This document shows positions 22,691 through 34,208 of a stretch of DNA of 64,000 bases, one piece after another. Location of the stretch: contig JNDT01001794.1 of the NCBI GenBank assembly GCA_000697055.1, forward strand, positions 1-64,000. Reading direction: 5' to 3'. Under the pieces are notes generated by a model. The model made no database searches and was not told the origin of the DNA. It saw only the letters and a list, made by a program, of their open reading frames with translations. Position 1 is the first letter of the stretch, and each line of letters starts with the position of its first letter. This DNA comes from Saksenaea vasiformis B4078. Lineage: Eukaryota; Mucoromycota; Mucoromycetes; Mucorales; Saksenaeaceae. The position numbers were made by a program, and so were the translations under genes.

Positions 22691-23472
22691 ATACTACTTG
22701 CATAAATTTGGTCCTTCCGTGAATGCAAAAATATTGGAGCGGCATATATATATTCCATGATGAGTGAAATGAAATGACGCGACGATGACTTCTACTCACC
22801 CTAAAGGCATCCCGTCGCTTGTTCCTGGATGTATCTTCTCTCAGAGCCTTGTATGTTTCACTAAGACGTGATGTTAACGGCCGACGCCTGTCGTCGCCAA
22901 GACGCCCTTTATTGAAAGAATTCCACATCATGTTTATCCCTCTTCGTCTCATGCTTAGACAAACTGGACTCATATGGTTAGACAAAGCTTACTAACACGT
23001 CAAACATCTCAGGACGAATAGGATGCATTAAAAAAAGTCGATCTTCCTTAATACGTGTCTCTTGCACGAGACCATGAAACCCTATTCTTTGATGTATCTT
23101 TTGTCTCAGATAATGAAAGGCTATAAATGACATAAGTGTAAGATGGTGGAGCATGACATGACATATAATAGCGTTGAATGAACGTAAAAACACCTACCTC
23201 GAAGCGCAAAATTCATGCGGAGGTAATGTTAAGTGATTTCGAATGGATTCAAAATCATATGGACAATCCTGTAGGAAGACAAACGCTTTAGGTTGGGCTA
23301 GCTGACAGCGTTTTATGAAAGGAGTTGCCATACTGAGATCACGATTGTCCATCATCGGTCTTATTTTTCCCACATAAACTTTTCCTGCACTGTGCACGCG
23401 AAGAAGAAGAGGAGGAAGTAGTGGCAAAAGGTTACCGGACGTAAATGGTTGGGGGAAGATGTGACAAAGCAC
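22690..23472 (-). other. Candidate unrecognised multi-exon gene or gene remnant
   Basis: On the minus strand three protein-like stretches follow one another. The first (23472-23194) ends in LTLPPHEFCASR directly before a GTAGGT donor. The second (~23115-22985) contains HQRIGFHGLVQETRIKEDR and HPIRPEMFDVL before GTAAGC. The third (~22950-22795) contains RLSETYKALREDTSRNKRRD before GTGAGT. Each ends at a good donor, suggesting exons, but I could not join them into one open frame or recognise a family. It may be a decayed gene. Confidence 0.25.
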
Positions 23473-23848
23473 TATTACAGATAGCTGTCAGAGGTTCCAT
23501 CGCAGCAAGTGTCCACATCACCAATTGACGACAGGGTTGTATATGAGTTTAGCTTATTCAATGTAAGCTGATAAATCTATTTGGAATAAAAATCATCATG
23601 CGTGCTATCGTTCACGGGTAATTACACCCCTATGTGGCCAATCTCTTGGCGGGATCTACAGACCTTATTCATAAGTTAATATGTCAAGATTTGCTATGAA
23701 AAGAAAAAAAGAAGGCGAAGATAAGACAATAACGGTGCCTGGCTGTCGAGCATCATGTGCGTAATGGCTGTCCAAGAGGAAACTCCGGCATGAAATCTTG
23801 TAGTGACTTTGCAGTGCTCGCTTTCCTGCCAATTTTCCCTTCAACCCT
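23473..23848. other. Upstream region of dynactin p62 gene
   Basis: About 375 bp without a recognisable gene, ending in a pyrimidine-rich leader before the ATG at 23849. Confidence 0.5.
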
Positions 23849-25939
23849 ATGGCGACGACAAACTCGATCCCGTTTGTCCATTATTATTGTGCATGTCCTG
23901 ACTTAAGCAGGGATAATAATAATGCTGAATTAAGACGCTCGACTGATAAAAAAGAAGGAAACTTCGAAGAGAAAACCCATCATCTGACAACAAAAGATCA
24001 TACCGCCACCATCGCCACCCCTCTTCATCATTCAGGGAACACGCAGGAAGATAACGACAGCACAGCATCAGCAACTGGTCGTCATTTATTATCCAATCAA
24101 GCATCAAACTACCTGTACCCTTTATCTCGCCTTTATTTCTGCGAAGACTGCCACCAGATCCGCTGTCCATCGTGTGTACAAGATGAGATCGTGTCCTATT
24201 ACTGCCCCAACTGTCTTTTTGAGGTGACGATCGCGTCATGCCTTGCTTTGCTTTATTATCATGATTGTTTATAAACCTGTTCGTACATAGGTACCTACAG
24301 CAAGTGTGAAAAGTGAGAAGAACAGGCAAGTCACTATCTAGGTGGCCATGTTTAACTCACAAAAACGGTTTAACAACTAGATGTGCCCGAAACTGCTTCC
24401 AGTGTCCGATCTGTCAAAATACCCTGTCTGTCATGGCTGCACAGGAACCTAGTACATCGAGTGTTGGCATTGCTGCAGGGCCCTACTTCTTAGCCTGTAA
24501 TGTTTGCCGCTGGAACTCACAAGAGATCGGGATGACGTTTGAAAAGCCGACCAGCTTAGCTTGTAAGCTATTTCTCTCCTTCCTTGTCAGGTATACACTG
24601 ACTGTGGTCTTTGCTTGTAGTGCAATTACAGAAGAACGAAGAGGCGTTACAGGATGCCAAGGAATTTGATAATCTAAAAGATCATTTTGAAAAGCACCTA
24701 CGAGCCAACGCACCTCCTGTTCTCCCTTCGAGCTTCTTGTCCTTTTCAGGTTCAGGTGCATTTAGTAAGATGATTGGCGGCCAATTTCATGATACCCAAG
24801 CACAAGGCAAATTGGATGATATTAAGAGCTATGAACCCAGTCTGCAGATCCCAGATGATGATGCGAAGACATTAGATAAACTGATCACCCTACGCACAGT
24901 AGATCAAGGTAAGGAGGTTTATTTATTTTACTTCTTTTCCAATCAACTTGAATCCTCATAGTATCTACCATGGCTCAGCGGTACACGCAACTACATGATC
25001 AGCCCTACATGTTAAGGTAAATAGGATACTAAATGGACTGAATAACTGAAAATCTCTCCCTAAAAAATGATAGCAAGATCCACCCTCAGCGAATTCATCT
25101 CGCCATTAAACGTTCGAAACGATGTCGCACGTGTCGCCATATCTTGATCAAACCCGAACAAAAGGCACAAGCAACACGATTTAAAATTAAACTTGTCGCC
25201 ATGTCAGTGAACTATTGGTACCTGTCCCATTTGTCTAACATGAAGTCCATAGGAACTATATCCCCAACCTTACCATTGTCAAGCTTCCTAGAAAAAGCTG
25301 GCCTTTGCAGATGGGTGTTCCGAACCAATTTGTACTTAAGTTTACAAATCCATTGTACGAAGAGATGAATATTACACTCGCCACACCACAGATGCGTCGC
25401 AAATCTACCACGCCCGAAGAAGCAGAAAAATCCATGATCCGAGGCAAGGTGACAATTCTTTCCCCCCATTTTACAGTTGGTGCATACAACGAAACAATTG
25501 AATACGACGATGAGATGTATCCCACGGGAGCGACAGGACGACGAAACACTAATCTTGGCGGAGGTGGCCTTACATCTTCCTGGGCCAACGGCGTATACGA
25601 AAAGCGCAATAACTACACAAGCGTGATCGTTGAAGTTGTGCCGGAACAACCTGGCGAGTTCAAGGTAACATATAATTTTTGTCCCGCCCGTTCAGCGACT
25701 GATGTGGCCGATTGTTTTAGTTTCCTCTGTTGGTTACTTACAGTTATAAAATGGACGAGGACCGTATGGATGTATCCTCGGGTGATATTGATGTGGAAGA
25801 GTTTGATGATTTGGATGGTGACAGCATGGATGGATCCAAAAAAGCCAACTATTCTATGCGGTCGGATGACGAACGAATCAAGAGTTACTCTTTTTGGTGT
25901 CTCATTGGACTTGGCGAAACAGCGACTGGACAAGCATAA
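23849..25939 (+). CDS. DCTN4: Dynactin subunit 4 (p62)
   Basis: Pointed-end component of dynactin, the activator of cytoplasmic dynein. Starts MATTNSIPFVHYYC. The N-terminal third holds the RING-like cysteine array: CEDCHQIRCPSC, YYCPNC, then after an intron NCFQCPICQ and ACNVCRWNS. Next come a charged coiled segment (LQKNEEALQDAKEF) and LDKLITLRTVDQ. RSKRCRTCRHILIKPE is the conserved p62 motif, followed by the C-terminal beta-rich domain (PNQFVLKFTNPLYEEMNITLATP) and the ending SFWCLIGLGETATGQA. At least six introns of 50-80 nt. Its 3' end converges on the Yos1 gene. Confidence 0.92.
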
Positions 25940-26078
25940 TAAACATTTCTCACTTTGTTGGTATGGGTTGGGCTGAACGATGTATTATCTTGTTTAGCTG
26001 AGAAGAAAGGATGGTACGAGTATAAGAAAAAAGACAGGAAGAGGAGGTCAAAAGCTATAGCATTCTGTGTAAGGTCCT

Positions 26079-26438
26079 CTAGCCGAGTAATAGTTCGTAA
26101 ATGATAACGATAATATTGATGCCGATAAGTGGAACTGCAAATAAAATAACGATCAGTATACAAGACAGTGCACTTCAAGTGTCATTTACTTCGCATCAGG
26201 GTTCGCACAGCTGATATCAAGTTGATGATTTTATATTTGATGGATTGTTCACCACCAAATCCTGCATCGGGTTGTGCACTCCATCCAACTAAATTAGAAA
26301 GATGACGATTAGTTAAAATCATAGGTAACGCGACAAGCCATGTTTACTTCTAGCCAGAAATCGTTCTTCACTTAGTACAGCGATGGCATTGATGAAGAAG
26401 AGTAAGACATAGAACAGTTGACCGAGACTGAGTGCCAT
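26079..26438 (-). CDS. YOS1: Yos1 / IER3IP1 family ER-Golgi transport protein
   Basis: Small membrane protein that associates with Yip1-Yif1 in ER-to-Golgi transport. Three exons: 26438-26348, 26288-26190 and 26134-26079. It reads MALSLGQLFYVLLFFINAIAVL (first TM helix), then LSEERFLARIGWS, INLISAVRTLMR, and after the second intron IPLIGINIIVIIYELLLG-stop (second TM helix). The NAIAVLsEeRFLarIGW and NLIsAVRTLMRiPLI blocks are diagnostic of the family. Length (~81 residues) is normal. Convergent with DCTN4, divergent from the SET gene. Confidence 0.92.
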
Positions 26439-26955
26439 GATGTTTTAAGAACACGTAGCTTCCGTTCGTTCGCCCTCAGACGTGTAATAGCGGGGACTTA
26501 AAATGGACCGCTCAAAGATTTTGCTTTACTTTTCTTTCAGAGAGTTTTAAGGTCATACTAAACAGATTGACCATTGCTTTACCTCTTTCTTAAGAACAAC
26601 AATAATGCAGCTGCCACATAAGTCAGTAGTAGATGTGCGAATGTGCTGCCAATTCTGCCAATGGAATGGCCACGTACCTACTAGTAAAGACTTCAGCATC
26701 CCGACCTTTTACAACAAGAGGATTTGGCTGGACTTTCATGTTTTCTTCCTTCTTTATGGGATTCTACTTAAGATAGACTTTATTAATTAAACAAGATGTG
26801 GAAAAACTTGTATGAGGAAATACTATTTCAGGAACACTGCTTTAACAAAGTTGTCTGACATTTTCGCCAATCACAAAAAAAAAAAAAATTTGATCTCGGC
26901 CGCAAAGAATAAGAAACAAGAAAAAGTCCTATCGCGTTTCTCCACTTTCTTTGTT
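26439..26955. other. Divergent promoter region, Yos1 / SET protein
   Basis: 517 bp shared by two divergently transcribed genes. An in-frame ATG at 26812 precedes the preferred SET start, but the codons between run through an A-rich tract typical of a leader. Confidence 0.5.
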
Positions 26956-28779
26956 ATGGATCAGTATGATCTCAGCCCCATCCTGAACAAAGACGAATTT
27001 CTACAAACCGTCGAATTTAAATTATGTCCTGATGTCGGTCGATCGCTTGTAGCTAAACGACAATTGGTTCCGGGCGAGATCGTCCTGGTGGAGCATCCCT
27101 TACTGCAATACCCGCTGGAGCCCAACTGTAGATCGTCCGTGTCTCGTCATTTTACCAAGTCATTGTGGAAATCCTTGACTGAGTTAGTACAAAAGAAGGA
27201 ACTCGAGGTGTTTTCCGGCGTCAAAAAAGAAGAAGAAGAAGAAGAGGAAAAGGAGGAAGAGAGGAAGACGACTGATTCATATGACCAATACGACGACGAC
27301 GACAATGACAGTTACTATGACGAGGAAGAAGACGAAGAAAAAGCAGAAGAGGAGGGTCCAAATTCATCCTTTTGTCCTGGCGTTCCTGCAGCGATGCTGG
27401 CTTATCTGCGTGTCGCGGGTGAAGCACAATCCCCGTATGACTTTTTCTATTACCCTGAAGATATAACTCACCCTACGGTTCGTCTTGTCCATGAAGTTGC
27501 TCAGTTAGCAGTTGAAACCCTCGAACCATTTAAGCATGTTGATCCAAAGCGAATGAGCGCTTTTGTGCTCAAGATCTATGCCAATGCGCATACGATCGCT
27601 TACGAGAGCACCAGAACACAAACCCATCAACGCAAGAAGGAACGTCGACGTCAATCGAACCGTCTTCAAGAACATCAGTTACTTTCCTCCTCCGGTGTGA
27701 GCGGCCCTCGCATGACGCAGTCCAGGATCGCGCTGCTTAGCTGGGGATCCAAATTTGCTCATGCCTGCGCACCGAATATGTTTCTGCAGTACGAACCTTC
27801 AACTAACGCCATGGTGTACATCGTGATCCGGCCGGTTGCTGCTGGTGAATTACTGACGTTTTCTTACCTTCCTGAAGATGACCGGTCGATGGGTGGCCTG
27901 GTTTGCGGAACGAGAGTGTTGCGCCACCAGAAGCTCTGGCAGTTTAAATTCTTTGACTGTGCTTGCGGTCGTTGTGTAGATTGGGATTGGGCGCGGGGTG
28001 TCCTCTGCAATGCCTGCGAAGGTGCAATGTATACTAAAGAAGTGGGTACATGGGTCTGTCAGGCGTGTGGTTGCCAAACCACGGACGCTGAGGTCAAATT
28101 TCTACGACGGGAACCTCATGTTCAGCAGATTGTCTCAGCCTTTGCATCTAGAATTCACAGCACAAAGCCTGTCGGGTCGGATATGATTCGAATGCTCGAA
28201 TCGTATCTTGATGACCTACTGCACCCGGCCGCCGAGGAAGAGGGGGAAGAAGAAGAAGAAGAGCCAATTCCTGTGCCGCGTTACCATTGGACCTACGGTG
28301 TTATCCATTCTCTTCTGGCCATCTTCCATCTCAAGCTGTTCCCTCAGTCGTTCGGCAAAGGCTTGGCTTCTCGTTTAGGAATGACTTGCAAAGGTTTGAA
28401 GGAGGCGGCTGTCTATATGGATTCCCTGCATCGTACCCTTTGGACCCATGGCAATCATGCACCTGCATTTTTCGCTGGCTGGAGAGTTTTATCTGTCGTC
28501 ATAGACGTTGTGCTTGAAAGCACACAAAAGAAAACATATGCAACAGCGACAGACAGCGGCGATGAAGAAGATGGCGAAGAAGTAGAAGTAGGAAAGAAAG
28601 AGGTTATCTTGGAGCCGCTGCCAGAGGATTGGTCAGAATCTGTACGTGAAATCGCTGACATAGCAGAGAAGTGGCTTCCTCTGATGACAGAGGTTTTCCG
28701 ACTGCGACCATCGGCGACGATGGATGAAATGGTAGAAAGGATTCATTTATTCATAGAACGTATTCATGCCTTGTTATAA
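26956..28779 (+). CDS. SET-domain protein, SMYD-like, without a MYND finger
   Basis: Single exon, ~607 residues from MDQYDLSPIL; an upstream ATG at 26812 would add 48 lysine-rich residues. The N-terminal SET part has GRSLVAKRQLVPGEIVLVEHPL. A long Glu/Asp-rich insertion follows (~90-140). The SET core has SKFAHACAPNM in place of the SMYD NHSCxPN motif, RPVAAGELLTFSYL as the GEE.T.SY motif, and post-SET CACGRC, then two more Cx2C pairs (CNACEG, CQACGC). A C-terminal helical region follows a second acidic run. Probable protein lysine methyltransferase; substrate unknown. The Asn of NHSC is replaced by Phe-Ala-His-Ala, so activity is uncertain. Confidence 0.8.
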   Translation: MDQYDLSPILNKDEFLQTVEFKLCPDVGRSLVAKRQLVPGEIVLVEHPLLQYPLEPNCRSSVSRHFTKSLWKSLTELVQKKELEVFSGVKKEEEEEEEKEEERKTTDSYDQYDDDDNDSYYDEEEDEEKAEEEGPNSSFCPGVPAAMLAYLRVAGEAQSPYDFFYYPEDITHPTVRLVHEVAQLAVETLEPFKHVDPKRMSAFVLKIYANAHTIAYESTRTQTHQRKKERRRQSNRLQEHQLLSSSGVSGPRMTQSRIALLSWGSKFAHACAPNMFLQYEPSTNAMVYIVIRPVAAGELLTFSYLPEDDRSMGGLVCGTRVLRHQKLWQFKFFDCACGRCVDWDWARGVLCNACEGAMYTKEVGTWVCQACGCQTTDAEVKFLRREPHVQQIVSAFASRIHSTKPVGSDMIRMLESYLDDLLHPAAEEEGEEEEEEPIPVPRYHWTYGVIHSLLAIFHLKLFPQSFGKGLASRLGMTCKGLKEAAVYMDSLHRTLWTHGNHAPAFFAGWRVLSVVIDVVLESTQKKTYATATDSGDEEDGEEVEVGKKEVILEPLPEDWSESVREIADIAEKWLPLMTEVFRLRPSATMDEMVERIHLFIERIHALL

Positions 28780-28814
28780 TGAAACAATTATTATCATACA
28801 ACTTTTTTTTAGCG

Positions 28815-31800
28815 TTATCTACAGGTCGTTCCAAATTCCACAGTCTCAAATAAACAATAGCATCCGCAACCCGTCGGACACACTGTCTGCTCAGCATGAA
28901 CGAACCAGTCCTTCATGTGTGCGCTATGACCTCCGTGCTCGCATTTGATGCAAAAATTGACAGCACCCTTGACAAGCACGTGGCAGATGCTGCATCGAAT
29001 CTGTTTCCGTAACTTGCGGCAGGTGTAGCAAATGTTGTCTCGATTTGCTATTTCTGCGCTACACACAAAGCACCGGATCTGGATCTGCATCGTCTTTTCA
29101 ACCTCAGGAAATACCTGCCTCGTGTTGTACTTGAGCACTTCAGCCCGTTTCTCCAATAAGCCCCAGCGGTACAACATATCCGCATAAACCAATCGAAGCA
29201 CATCACGTTGTGCTGCATCTTTTGGTTCCAACAAAGGAACATCGTTGAACTGGAAAAGGCGCTCGCCATCAAAATATTCCATATTTGTAAATTCTACTGT
29301 CGTCTCATCCGTCGGCAATAGCTTTCCTTCTTTGTTGGAGACGATGGCATTGCATGACGTAACTACAGCCGGTAACGATGTTAATGAAACTTGAGACGTT
29401 GCACCTCCCGATGCATGACGTATACCAGGCGCCGTGTTGCTTGGTAATCGCAAAGACGGATGCCACAGCTGGTACAACCGTGATACTTGTTGTTGTGATG
29501 CAGCGGAGTCTTCCGTTTCTGCGCCTCTGTCGCTTAATGTTTTCTCTGTACCCGTGGCAGGAGGTGTCTGACGGTCACTATCCCAGAAATAGGATAAAAA
29601 GTTGACACCCTTTGTACCGTACGATGAACTGAACTGGCTCAAGGACGCACGCTCAGGTGAATTCGCCGCATTTGTATTACTCGGAACACGAATGGGCGAA
29701 TGCACATCCAAGGGCTCCTGTTTCTGTGGTGAACCTGTAGTAAAATAATCCATCACTCTCACTTCGGGTATCACTGCCGACATGGTGGACTACAATAACA
29801 ACAACAAAGCATCAACGTTTGGTTCCTTGCTATTTCCAAAACAAACCTTTCGTTTAGGTGCAATCTTGTGTAGAGGCAGGTGTGTATCTCTGAATACGCA
29901 GGATAACATGGCTGCTGTTTGTATATCACCAATACGAATAAAATGCTGTAGTCTAAAGCCCTCTTATAAGTCATCAAAAAAAAAAAATCGTGTTGCCACT
30001 CACAGATTATGTGCAAGTCTTTGTCCTAGCGGATGCAAACCCCACTTCACGCGTTGATGATCCAACCCAGGAACGATGGACTTGGGTTCGTTTTTCAGCG
30101 GCTTGATATACGGTTGACCTCGCTGATTTGCGTCGAGCAGCTTCCGCAGTTCGGCGAGTTTGAAGTCTCTTTTCGATGGCTGATCTATCGTATCATCTGC
30201 CGACGCCTTTGGTCGCTGAGGAACGTCTACAGGAACGCACTCCCGTAAAACTTCTAATGCAAGTGACCATACTTTGAAAAGGTCATATCGTCCATGTTCC
30301 TTGCACGCTTCCGCGTTACGGATACAAGCCGACACCGGGTCGTCTGGACATAATCTGTACGGTAGTCAGTAACATGTAGGCTAACACGATCATGGACGTA
30401 CATGTACTCCTTGGCAAGCCACGGACTGTAGGGCATCATGTGGCTAAAATCAGCGACAACAACATTATACGTTATCCGGTCGGTTTTGGCGCTACGATAT
30501 AGTAAGTTGTCACTATTTCCTATCGATCCTCCCATAGCAAGGCTCTATGAATGATGCGTGTGAGTCTACCGTTTCGTGCTGTGCAGAATCCTTACATCTG
30601 GTTTGAAATAGAGGGACGCCATATTCGTCAAGCCATCATCGATATCATCAGGATCATCGTCGTAAGCATATTCACCAAAGGCTCCTCCTGAACCACCTAC
30701 AAGGACCGTTGCATTCCGCCCTCTACGGGACATGGCCGCAATCTCCTTGTACTCCTCAAATTGTTCGTAGGTCCTCGGATGCTTATAGAAATCGCTGTAT
30801 GTGTTCTCAAAATATTCGCCATTACTAGCGTTGCTCGCCGGTGTTGCATCACGATTCTCTTGAGACTTGGATGTCGTATCATTTGTACGCTTAGAATCCC
30901 GCACACGAAGTGTCGAGAAGAAGCACACCAACTGACCTTTTGCAACAATGAGATTTGTACTGGAATACATGGTCTGTCCTTACCGTTTCCAGAAAACACG
31001 CCTCCACAAAGCCGAGGGAATGGGACTTTTTCATCTGCACTTTGTTTTGACGACATATCCACGACAATACCTTTCTCACTTTGCAGGCTGACTCGTTTAC
31101 CCATCCCATAGCCACCAATACCACCAACAAATGTGGGACCAATAAATATCTCGTCATCTGAATCCCCATTATCCACAGCGTTACTGCCATTCCAGTTGCC
31201 CACGTAGCCTGATTGACTTGGGTTACTTGTCAACGACGTAGCAGAACCGTTGTTATGATTATGCAATGGTACTCCGCCAGTAGATTCCGCATTTCCTGCG
31301 CCATGACCGCGTACAAAATCCGTATCTTCTGGAGCTGTTTCTCCCAGTAAATAACGTATACATGGTTCCAGACACCATCGTTTTTGTGAGGTATAACTGG
31401 AAGCCAAGGCGTTCAGGTCCTGAGCCATGTGTGCACGGTAATAGATAGACATCATACTGTTTTTCTGGATCTCAAACTCAGGAGGGCTGTTATCCGGGTA
31501 CTGAGCGCTGAACTGTATTGTGATACGCAGAAATGCTACACCCGTATCGGACCAAGGGCCATGAAGTGAGATGGTACAGGTACGCGAAGCGCCATTCACC
31601 TACAGATTGCATGTTTGTCAAACCGGAGATCGGATCGACTATTTTTTTTTTTTTTTACCTTTTCTGTTTTCACACCAGCACTAGCATATTTGTTTAGGAC
31701 AACCGACATTTCATCTGCCACCGACTGATATGTATTTTCTGTCGTGGCATCCCGTCGAAACTCGCTTGTTGGACCTACGGTTTTCACATTTTGCATCCAG

Positions 31801-33935
31801 AGTAGAGGATTAATCGAGTATTTTTGTTCCCGGTAAGTGTTGGACATCACATCGTAACCGCTAGAAAATCCAACTGTGCCCGAGGTGGGAGCAGCTGATC
31901 TGAACGGCATCATGGTGGACATATGGCTGCTAGGCGTGAGACGTAATGGTGCAACGGGTGCCGAGATGTAAGATGGATCATCTGCAGATTGTTTCTCACC
32001 CAGTGCCTGTTGAAACGAATGGGTTCGGTAGGAACCATCCGACGTGGTGGCATTGGTTGATGCAGCATGGCTACCTTCCTTACCACTTCGATCATGGCCT
32101 ACAGACTAGCCGGAGAAAGTAAGGTTAACATCTATCATGTGTCTCCCTTTTTTCCTTACTTTTAAGATGTCTTCGGGCACAGGCCATAGTCTAAGATTTT
32201 GATCCTTGGACCATGTCACCAACTGGAATTCACGGTTATCTTTTTACACAAAACATGTGTCAGTAGTCTGTATAAAATAGCTGCTACCGTCCTCTTACCT
32301 CCTTCACTGTTGTTGCCACCTTTCCATCGCCATACAAATTCTTTTACTGTATCTGTATGGCCTTCAAATGCATGCACTGGGACCTCAGGGCTGGCTCGGT
32401 TGTACAAAAACAAGGTTGATTCAGACCGCTGCGGCATTGTCAGCACGCCATTTCCAAATGGAGTATTTCTTGCTCGCCACACGGGCGTATTTGTTACGAT
32501 AACCTCTTCCGCATTTTCTGGAGAATGGATGTTCCAAAACTGCAATAACGTGGTCAGCCTCTTGTTTCATAGTAAAACGTATTAAATCCTCCACCTTGAC
32601 TAATTTATCCAAACTGCATGTAACAATATCGTGATCATTCTGTCGACTCCAATCAATACCGTAAATTTTCTTTGAGTGTGCTGTGATGCTTGTCATAGGG
32701 ACAGCTCCTTTCTACAAAAGTAGAAGTGGTCAATGCACATCTTTCTAAGGTCACGAAAGACTGACTCTGATATCCCATATTTTCACATCTTTATCATGAG
32801 CTGAAGCTAAAAGAAACTCGCTTTTCCTATTAAATTTCACTTGGGAGGTCGCAGCTGTGGAGTGGGAATAGCATTTAGGATCTTCCAGTTTAATGGGTCC
32901 TCGTATCTACTTACCGTTCCATGGGGTAAATGAATTCACTGGTCGCATGTATTTCCCATCCTCTGCATCCTCACTCTGACCCGCACATCGTAAATCCCAT
33001 AGATGAACATATGTATCCACGGAACATGTTGCAAGAAGATCTGGATGGTGGGGAGACCAGTTAATATCCGAGATGGCTCGTGAATGGGCGTGAAGAACAT
33101 GTTCGATTGCTTGCGAACCAGGATAATTTAGGTTCCACACAAGCAGCCGTTGATTTGACTATGATCAAGTCGTTTAAGGAAACTATTTTTTTTTCTTTGG
33201 CTATGTCCGACTTGCACATACCGTGGAAGCTACCCAGGATTCGCGCGATACATAGGGACTCCACTGCACATCGGCAACTTCCCATTTCGAAAGATGGGGC
33301 AAGATACGAGGAAGAAGCCATGGATCCTCTAGATCAATAATCACGAGGCCTTGTCGTCTTTTGGACAGGGACTTTTTTTTAATAAAATGCAAAAAGAGGG
33401 AGAGAGGTGTGGGCACTCACCCAGCCAGTACGACGTCTCTGCAGGTAGGACTAATACTCATGCTTCCCACAGAGTGGTGAAGCCTGATCTCCAGCGACTG
33501 ATAGAATGTGTCTTCCTGTGTCTGAGACTGTGAGGACTTTGCAGGATTTCTTTGTGTGCGTTTCAGCTGTCGTAGCTGTTGTCTCTGTGACATGATAGTA
33601 GAAAGTGATGATTTGAATGCTGTCTCGCGTTGCGAATAAGGCGCGGCATCCAAATGGGAAGTTCTCCGGCGAGTGCGCATAGGAGTTGCAGTATCCGGGG
33701 TATCTGGCCGTGCGAGCGGCATGTAGTGAATATTGGATTCTGATTTGCGTCTGCCATTGTTGTTGGTTTCTAGCGCATTATTCTCGATGGAAGGTGGCCA
33801 ATGGTTGGACCCTGTCTGGGGCTCAGGTGTCAGTTCCATCCGGGTGCATGTGCGTCGGCCAGCAAAGGAAACAGTACTCAAAGCAGAAAGTGGGAAATGT
33901 TCAGTTGCAGGAGATTCGACCGTCACGATTACCAT
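28815..33935 (-). CDS. WDR59: WDR59 homologue (SEACAT/GATOR2 subunit; yeast Sea3/Mtc5 type)
   Basis: Component of the GATOR2/SEACAT complex that regulates TORC1 at the vacuole in response to amino acids. Read from 33935 down: a disordered basic N-terminus; a beta-propeller with WD repeats (EVADVQWSPYVSRESWVAST, AISDINWSPHHPDLLATCSVDTYVHLWDLR, TAHSKKIYGIDWS, GHTDTVKEFVWRWKGG); an RWD domain (ISLHGPWSDTGVAFLRITIQF); an alpha-solenoid part (LCPDDPVSACIRNAEACKEHGR); and a C-terminal RING-type zinc domain ending in CGHGG-like HGGHSAHMKDWF and CPTGCGCYC. About ten introns. The junction around 30013-29760 is uncertain: the obvious donor and acceptor are out of phase, so an alternative acceptor is needed. 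The true start may be an internal Met. Confidence 0.88.
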
Positions 33936-33942
33936 ATTTAAA
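33935..33942 (+). promoter_or_regulatory. TATA-like box of the defensin-like gene
   Basis: TATTTAAA 48 bp before the ATG at 33990, followed by a pyrimidine-rich leader (CACTGTTTCTTTCGACTTC). It overlaps the first possible ATG of WDR59 on the other strand, so the two divergent genes share or overlap this control region. Confidence 0.45.
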
Positions 33943-33989
33943 GCATCTGCTTTCTGCTTGTTGATCCACTCACTGTTTCTTTCGACTTC

Positions 33990-34208
33990 ATGAAACTATC
34001 TATCGTTTGTACGCTTCTCTTTGGCACCGCTGTGCTCGCCGCTGCCGTCCCATCCGCCAAGGAAGTCGATTGCCATGATATGGACGACGAACATGCCCGA
34101 CGTGTCTGTCAAAGTCACTGTGGAAAGAATGGATTCAAGCTTGGAGAATGCGGTAACAATGGTATTTGCCTATGCTCCAAGTATACTGGCGATGCTTCTA
34201 CCAACTAG
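33990..34208 (+). CDS. Secreted cysteine-rich peptide with defensin-like CS-alpha-beta pattern
   Basis: 72 residues, single exon. Residues 1-19 are a signal peptide (MKLSIVCTLLFGTAVLAAA), then a short pro-like stretch. The rest has six cysteines at 28, 40, 44, 54, 60 and 62, i.e. C-x11-C-x3-C-x9-C-x5-C-x-C, almost exactly the spacing of insect and fungal defensins of the plectasin type (CxxxC in the helix, CxC in the last strand), with a G-E-C gamma-core at 52-54. The sequence between cysteines is charged. Known members are antimicrobial peptides with three disulphides; an antibacterial role here is inference. A clear TATA-like box lies upstream. Confidence 0.75.
   Translation: MKLSIVCTLLFGTAVLAAAVPSAKEVDCHDMDDEHARRVCQSHCGKNGFKLGECGNNGICLCSKYTGDASTN

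Noticed and set aside
26812..26955. Upstream in-frame ATG as the start of the SET protein
   Set aside because: The extra residues come from an A-rich leader with poly-Lys; the MDQYDL start is followed at once by the conserved SET N-terminus.
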